Shown here in pieces: positions 59,765 to 64,000 of a DNA stretch of 64,000 bases. Source of the DNA: Sclerodactyla briareus (taxonomy: Eukaryota; Echinodermata; Holothuroidea; Dendrochirotida; Sclerodactylidae); contig JAODTK010000566.1 in NCBI GenBank assembly GCA_026419785.1, positions 1 to 64,000 of the forward strand, given 5' to 3'. The notes beneath the pieces are model-generated. The model did no database searches. It worked only from the letters and a program-made list of their open reading frames with translations, and had not been told where the DNA came from. How positions within the stretch are numbered: position 1 is the stretch's first letter; the number at the start of each line of letters is the position of its first letter. A program made the translations under genes and the position numbers.

Positions 59765-60680
59765 GGAATTGATTTTTCGAGTGTGTAGGCCTTAAGTTAA
59801 AGATTCACTGTTATTTGGATGGCTCCGATTATTCCTTCGAAGTGCTCAATGTCTGAAATAGGATAGGTGAATACATGTTCGTTCCGTTGGTTAAACTTAG
59901 TTGGTTCTGCAAGATCTTGTAACATTCTCACCTTATTCAAACCAAGATCAAGGGCTACATTGAACTGTGGACAGGCTCTCCGCTCTAACAAAGTCATCAC
60001 ACGAAGACGATGTGTGGCAATGTCATGTACCATTACGCTCAGGCACACCGCTGGCGTTTTTCATGGCGTGCTATTTTCAGACCCGTTCGTCATCTTGCAT
60101 AATTTTGCGACGTTATTCGGCACAATCATTGAAAAAATACGCAATTGTGACAGACTGTATGTGCATCGTTACACCATGCGTTGCACAACAGGTATGGAAA
60201 TTCCCAGTATACCATTTACTAATAAAAATCTGGACATGACCAACTCCAGTAATGACAACGTCCGGAGGGGCGACACAAAGATACACTTGGGAGAACTCAA
60301 AATGGCGTCAACGTGTGAATTTTAGGAAAAAATGATTGATATTGTCCCACAGTAGTGCAATTTGAATACAAATTGTTGGGGCCTATATCGCGTCTGTACG
60401 TATTTTCTACTGCGTGAACTCGTTACGTATCCCAATGACACAATAGGCATAGATCGATAAATTGGAAATACCCCAGGTTAGGAATGCTTCTATAAAGGGA
60501 TCTATCATCTTTCATTTCGGGTATAGTCGGAGAATTAGGCCTACAACTCCCCTAGTCTTCCCGCGAGCCTAGCCCATGACGACCCGGTAGAGTTATCCCA
60601 GGGGCGGCGGTCTGTGATAATATTGGGGAATAAGATGTCAGCAAATCTAAGCGGAGCGCCCAACAGGCAGTTGTCGGTAG
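59765..60680. other. unassigned interval
   Basis: Overlapping long frames on both strands (59,867-60,325 plus, 152 codons; 59,797-60,048 minus). The minus one contains a good internal donor (AAG|GTGAGA near 59,935), so a short initial exon MVHDIATHRLRVMTLLERRA.. is imaginable but unsupported. Confidence 0.35.
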
Positions 60681-61240
60681 CGTGAGCGATGATTTTCGTT
60701 TCAAAGACCCTCCAGATTGCAGGAAATGGCCACTTCCCGGGCGGTACGACAGCAAGCGACATTTCTAAATGGGCAATAAATTTGGGGTCACCCTATCGAT
60801 CGACGCGAGCGTAAAAGAAAATTGTTCGTTTCAATCCCCCCCCCCAGATGCCCAGGTTGCAGGAGGAAACAACAATTGCCGGGTAGTATGGCCATACGCA
60901 TCCCTAACATTGGCCAAATATTTCCAATAGTTCATTTAGAAGAAACCGCTATTGGGGGAATTGTCGATGATCGTTCCTTACGATTGGGACCCACATCGGT
61001 TGACGTGTCAGCGTACAGGAAATGTTCCGTCTTTACCGACACCCCCCCCCCCCCCCCTTGCATAGCATGACAATTCCCGGGCAGTATGGCCAGTACAGCA
61101 ACATCCCAAAAATGACAATAATAGTCGGAGTTTCATTCAAGAACGCTCGTGAGAAATTAATCTATGTTCATTCATCCCTACAATTCGCGCCACTACCAGT
61201 GATAGCTGCGGAGGCAAAATTCCTGTGGCGAATACTACAC
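60680..61240. repeat. ~200-bp satellite-like repeat, block 1
   Basis: Units carry GCGTAAAAGAAAATTGTTCGT or variants, then a C-rich tract, a CAGATTGCAGGA-like word, TTCCCGGGC.GTATGGCCAG, and either TTTCCAATAGTTC..GAAGAAACCGCTATTGGGGG or GACAATAATAGTCGGAGTTT..TTCGCGCCACTACCAGTG. Unit starts lie near 60,685, 60,809 and 61,010. Two sub-types alternate. Confidence 0.7.
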
Positions 61241-61249
61241 TGCTTGTTC

Positions 61250-61815
61250 TTCACGCCCTCCACTTTGTTTGTTTGTCTCACATTTAATGTTCATTGACCT
61301 TTACTGACAATTGTCCAATAACATGGTATGGCCTTTGAAACATTCTACCACATTAGCTTAATATTTGATATCAGTGCCCAGCACCAAGTACCCAACTGAA
61401 TAATTCCTAGTCCGTAATTAGCTATATGTATGCAGCAAAACCCAACAGTGGAAAGCAGACTCTTTTCTGGCTCAACAGCCAACAATCTAGGGCATGATGT
61501 GATGACAGACAAATCATGTTCCTCCCCCCTGGACAATATGGTTTATTGTCAACTAGGTCTGCAGACCTGGGACCTTCTGACAGATAAGATAAACACTTGC
61601 TGCAGAGGGATGGAGTAATGTAAACAACTCTCTCTCCCAGTCAGAAAGCTCAATGGAAGTTGGATATTGGGGTAATTCTTGGATTTGATTAAAATCTAAT
61701 CACACTTGATTAAACAAAATGTCCTAAAAAGCCTAGCCAGTGGCATGCTCCATCCAGCCCCACCAAGTTTCACCTGATCGCATGTACGGTTCAGAAGTTA
61801 ACGAATGAGAGTGAC
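61250..61815. other. unassigned interval interrupting the satellite
   Basis: No recognised feature. It separates satellite block 1 from block 2 and could be an insertion or a lost part of the array. Confidence 0.4.
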
Positions 61816-61821
61816 GAACAG

Positions 61822-61892
61822 AGTGGAACGAACTAACGAACTAACGAACGACGAGACGAGACGAACAAATTAACGAACGAACTAACGACTGG
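61822..61892. repeat. imperfect (AACGAACT)n microsatellite
   Basis: CGAACTAACGAACTAACGA and related short words repeat for about 70 bases with substitutions. Confidence 0.85.
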
Positions 61893-61929
61893 ACGGAGAA
61901 CATGAGGACTTGTGAGCTCCTCAACCCGC

Positions 61930-62335
61930 AGCTAGAAAATGTTTCGTCTTAACAAACCCCCAGATTGCAAGGAAACGATACTTTCCGGGCCGTTGCAGTA
62001 GACAACTTTCCTAAAATTGACAATAATATTCGGAGTTTTTTTTTTTTTTTAATTTAAAAAAAAACTCTCTCGAAGAAACTGATCTATGCTTATCCATTAC
62101 AGTTCGCGCCACCACCAGTTGACCGTGCGTAGCGTAAAAGAACATTTTTCGTCTTACGTTCAGCCCTCCAGATTACAGAAAGCGGCACTCCCCCCGGATC
62201 TTATGGGCAGTGACCAGCTTCACAGAAATTTCCAATAAACTTCCTCAGGAAGAAACTCGCTATTGGTTATGGGGGCAGTGTTAGACATGGCAGTTGGATT
62301 CGAGCATTGTGGGGGGGTGAGGGCAACATGAATGG
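61930..62335. repeat. ~200-bp satellite-like repeat, block 2
   Basis: Two units start near 61,934 and 62,136 (206 apart). The first has the GACAATAATATTCGGAGTTT..TTCGCGCCACCACCAGTTG ending. The second has the TTTCCAATAAACTTC..GAAGAAACTCGCTATTGG ending. The same two sub-types and order occur in block 1. A poly-T/poly-A stretch of about 25 bases lies in the first unit. Confidence 0.7.
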
Positions 62336-62579
62336 TGTTCCCAAACCAAATTATCCTTGTGTCCTTCCCCATATGTTCACCGCACTGTACTTGTAAATGA
62401 CACGCATGGAGAACACATGTGCCAGAGAATTCTTACGGAAAGTTATTGAGTATGGCTTACTACTTACTATGTGTCACGGACAAGTATAATATCAAGCGCG
62501 CAGCACGGATTTTTTGCATTTTGGCTTCTCACAGAACAATTTGAGGCAAATCTGAGTAGCAATATTGTTGCAGACTTGT

Positions 62580-62725
62580 GTTATAGTCCGTCACTTCCCC
62601 GTTGATCGCAAGTGTTTTTATTCACCACTCCGCAATTATGGGGGGGGGGCATTTGATATTATGCCCCCCCCCCCACGAAATATCTTGAGGAACATGTCCC
62701 ACCGGCGCACCCATGCGCCGGCTCC
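62580..62725. repeat. G/C fold-back repeat, copy 2
   Basis: GGGGGGGGGCAT (62,641-62,652), loop TTGATATT, ATGCCCCCCCCC (62,661-62,672) form a 12-bp perfect hairpin. A second perfect hairpin, CCGGCGCA-CCCA-TGCGCCGG, sits at 62,702-62,721. The order G tract, TTGATAT loop, C tract, CCCCAC.., AC(A/G)TGTCCC matches copy 1 at 5,680-5,815. Confidence 0.75.
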
Positions 62726-62812
62726 CCCGCCGGATCGCCGCCCATGAGTTATCCAGGGTCGGAACGACAAACTACGCGCGGTATGATCCTACGCGATTCC
62801 CTCCACGATTAA

Positions 62813-63053
62813 TCACCGCTGAATCATAGGGTATGATTTATACAGGAGGGTTGAATATTCGTCAAACCAATCACAACCAGATAGCATGACACCTGACAAT
62901 CTTGAGGTAAGCTCTATACTGTGAGATTCCTCGCTGTGACAGAAAGGGCCAATTTTCAATGTCGAATGAATCAATGTACCTTTTTCTCGAATTAATTTAC
63001 GCACTGTCGCGAGACAGGGCACAAGGGGCACCCCCCCCCTCCCATCAATCGCG
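62813..63053 (-). CDS. weak candidate exon after a strong acceptor
   Basis: A very long pyrimidine tract (63,055-63,100, minus) ends in CTTTTAG at 63,054. Entered in phase 2, the frame is open for 79 codons to a TGA: AIDGRGGVPLVPCLATVRKL, IREKGTLIHSTLKIGPFCHS, EESHSIELTSRLSGVMLSGC, DWFDEYSTLLYKSYPMIQR. It crosses a run of nine G. It does not join in phase to the possible first exon at 63,113-63,139, and that intron would be only about 60 bases. No family recognised. Confidence 0.22.
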
Positions 63054-63055
63054 CT

Positions 63056-63097
63056 AAAAGAAAAAAAAAGAAAAAAAGAAAAAAAAACGACCTAAAA
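63056..63097. repeat. A-rich low-complexity tract
   Basis: Runs of 7-9 A broken by single G, C or CG. Read on the minus strand it is an extended pyrimidine tract before CTTTTAG. Confidence 0.9.
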
Positions 63098-63112
63098 AAA
63101 GCCGCAACTTAC

Positions 63113-63139
63113 GTCGGCGCCATTCTTGGCCTTCGGCAT
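63113..63139 (-). CDS. possible first coding exon, MPKAKNGAD
   Basis: On the minus strand ATG (63,139-63,137) is followed by nine codons, MPKAKNGAD, and a perfect donor GTAAGT, phase 0. It sits about 130 bases below the CpG/TCTCGCGA patch, as expected for the start of a housekeeping-type gene. The context before the ATG is poor (T at -3) and the exon is very short. A partner exon in phase could not be set: one possibility is an acceptor CTTTCTGTCACAG near 62,938. Confidence 0.25.
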
Positions 63140-63309
63140 ATAACTGTATGAAATCGTCGTCGAAAAGGCGATTCGTTTGATATAGGGGAATGTATTCTTG
63201 TTAATACTAGTCTTGAGTTCAAAGTCACAATAACACCCCGGCTTCAATAAAGACCCAACTTTCGCGCGTTCTCGCGAGCAAAAACCCGTTTCTTCTCGCG
63301 ACCGGTTTC

Positions 63310-64000
63310 GACATCACGTAGTACCGTAGTACAACTGTATCTGGCATGCGTGTGTACATGGTTCCTTCCCCCTACGCTCAGCTTCTGGGCCACATAACGC
63401 GCAGCGGCCTCAATTCAAAACGAGAGCTAGGCTCATTGCATACATGTTCTCGTTGAGAACATTCTCTTGGTCGTAGTCGTCAGAGGAAGTTTTGTTATTT
63501 AGCAAACCGTGGTAATTTCGTGAAGCTGTGTCACTTTAGTAAGTTTTCACACTCGCAGTGACTTTGTTTTTTCTCTCCTTGTGTGGAACTCACAACCACC
63601 AACTGAGAGAAAAAAGAAAGGGTGCGCTTCGTGCTCAGTCAGGGGGGGCTTTTCCTGTCTTTTGGATGCTTCTGATAAAGTTCTGGTCTTTGTTTCAGTA
63701 ATAACAATGGAGAGCTCATGGTAGCGCAATATGAGACATAACGCAAGTGTCATAGAATAGCAGCACTTACTAAACTAAACATGTCCAAGCAATCTCCGAA
63801 AACTGATGATAGTGTCCAATGTTGGTTCTTGTCAGATGGCATCTGTGCTGGGAGCCAGATGCATAGAATGGGATACCCCCAACACCGGAACCCTGGGAAA
63901 TAAGCAGAATTCCCATGCGCACAAGTGAGTCGTGGAGAGCCGTTCTAATCGTTCCTTAATTCGGACCTTGGTGGCGCTTACGGGCTGCAAAAAGAGGTCA
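63310..64000. other. unassigned interval
   Basis: No supported gene. An ATG at 63,358 opens only 32 codons. The minus frame at 63,547-63,753 shows no motif. Confidence 0.4.

Larger units (their letters stand above)
63004..63303 (-). promoter_or_regulatory. cluster of three TCTCGCGA motifs, possible CpG promoter
   Basis: TCTCGCGAGC (63,270-63,279), TCTCGCGACC (63,294-63,303) and, on the minus strand, TCTCGCGACA (near 63,004-63,013) are near-matches to the TCTCGCGAGA element of CpG promoters, bound by BANP in vertebrates. The patch is CpG-dense in otherwise CpG-poor DNA. On the minus strand a possible ATG exon with a perfect donor lies about 130 bases downstream of the first two. Direction of transcription is inference. 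Confidence 0.4.

Overview
This is a eukaryotic, intron-and-repeat landscape, not a bacterial or viral gene cluster. No open frame exceeds about 180 codons, decayed LINE retrotransposons of several clades are scattered on both strands, and there is much microsatellite, minisatellite and homopolymer sequence. AT-rich DNA, L2, CR1, RTE and Tx1/L1-like elements side by side, G/C fold-back repeats and many AGGCCTA-type words suggest a marine invertebrate, perhaps a deuterostome such as an echinoderm or hemichordate. That placement is inference and weak.

Layout. 1-2,900 is a CR1-like LINE on the minus strand. 3,400-7,970 is mostly unassigned, with a G/C fold-back repeat, a (TA)n tract and a ~110-bp minisatellite. 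7,979-10,783 holds the best host-gene candidate: two phase-compatible, relatively GC-rich exons followed by AATAAA, with a CR1 relic in the intron. 11,300-15,110 is a near full-length L2-like LINE (minus) followed by a second LINE tail. 15,200-24,100 is largely unassigned but has two candidate exons and an 18-bp minisatellite. 24,165-35,900 contains an old, diverged duplication: two homologous segments recur in the same order. SINE, RTE and L2 pieces lie between 26 and 39 kb. 39-53 kb is sparse, with candidate exons near 41.7, 46.9, 50-51 and 52.8 kb and an almost perfect 59-bp triplication. 53.6-55.9 kb is a Tx1/L1-like LINE. 56-59.8 kb has a SINE, a diverged repeat shared with 49 kb, a foldback MITE-like element and candidate exons on both strands. 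60.7-62.3 kb is a ~200-bp satellite. 63.0-63.3 kb carries three TCTCGCGA motifs beside a possible first exon, the only promoter-like spot seen.

No gene could be named. Host exons are inferred only from splice signals and open frames. In 64 kb, open frames of 60-80 codons next to a good acceptor occur several times by chance, so confidences are kept low. I found no complete operon-like or defence-like system, no CRISPR array and no rRNA or convincing tRNA gene.
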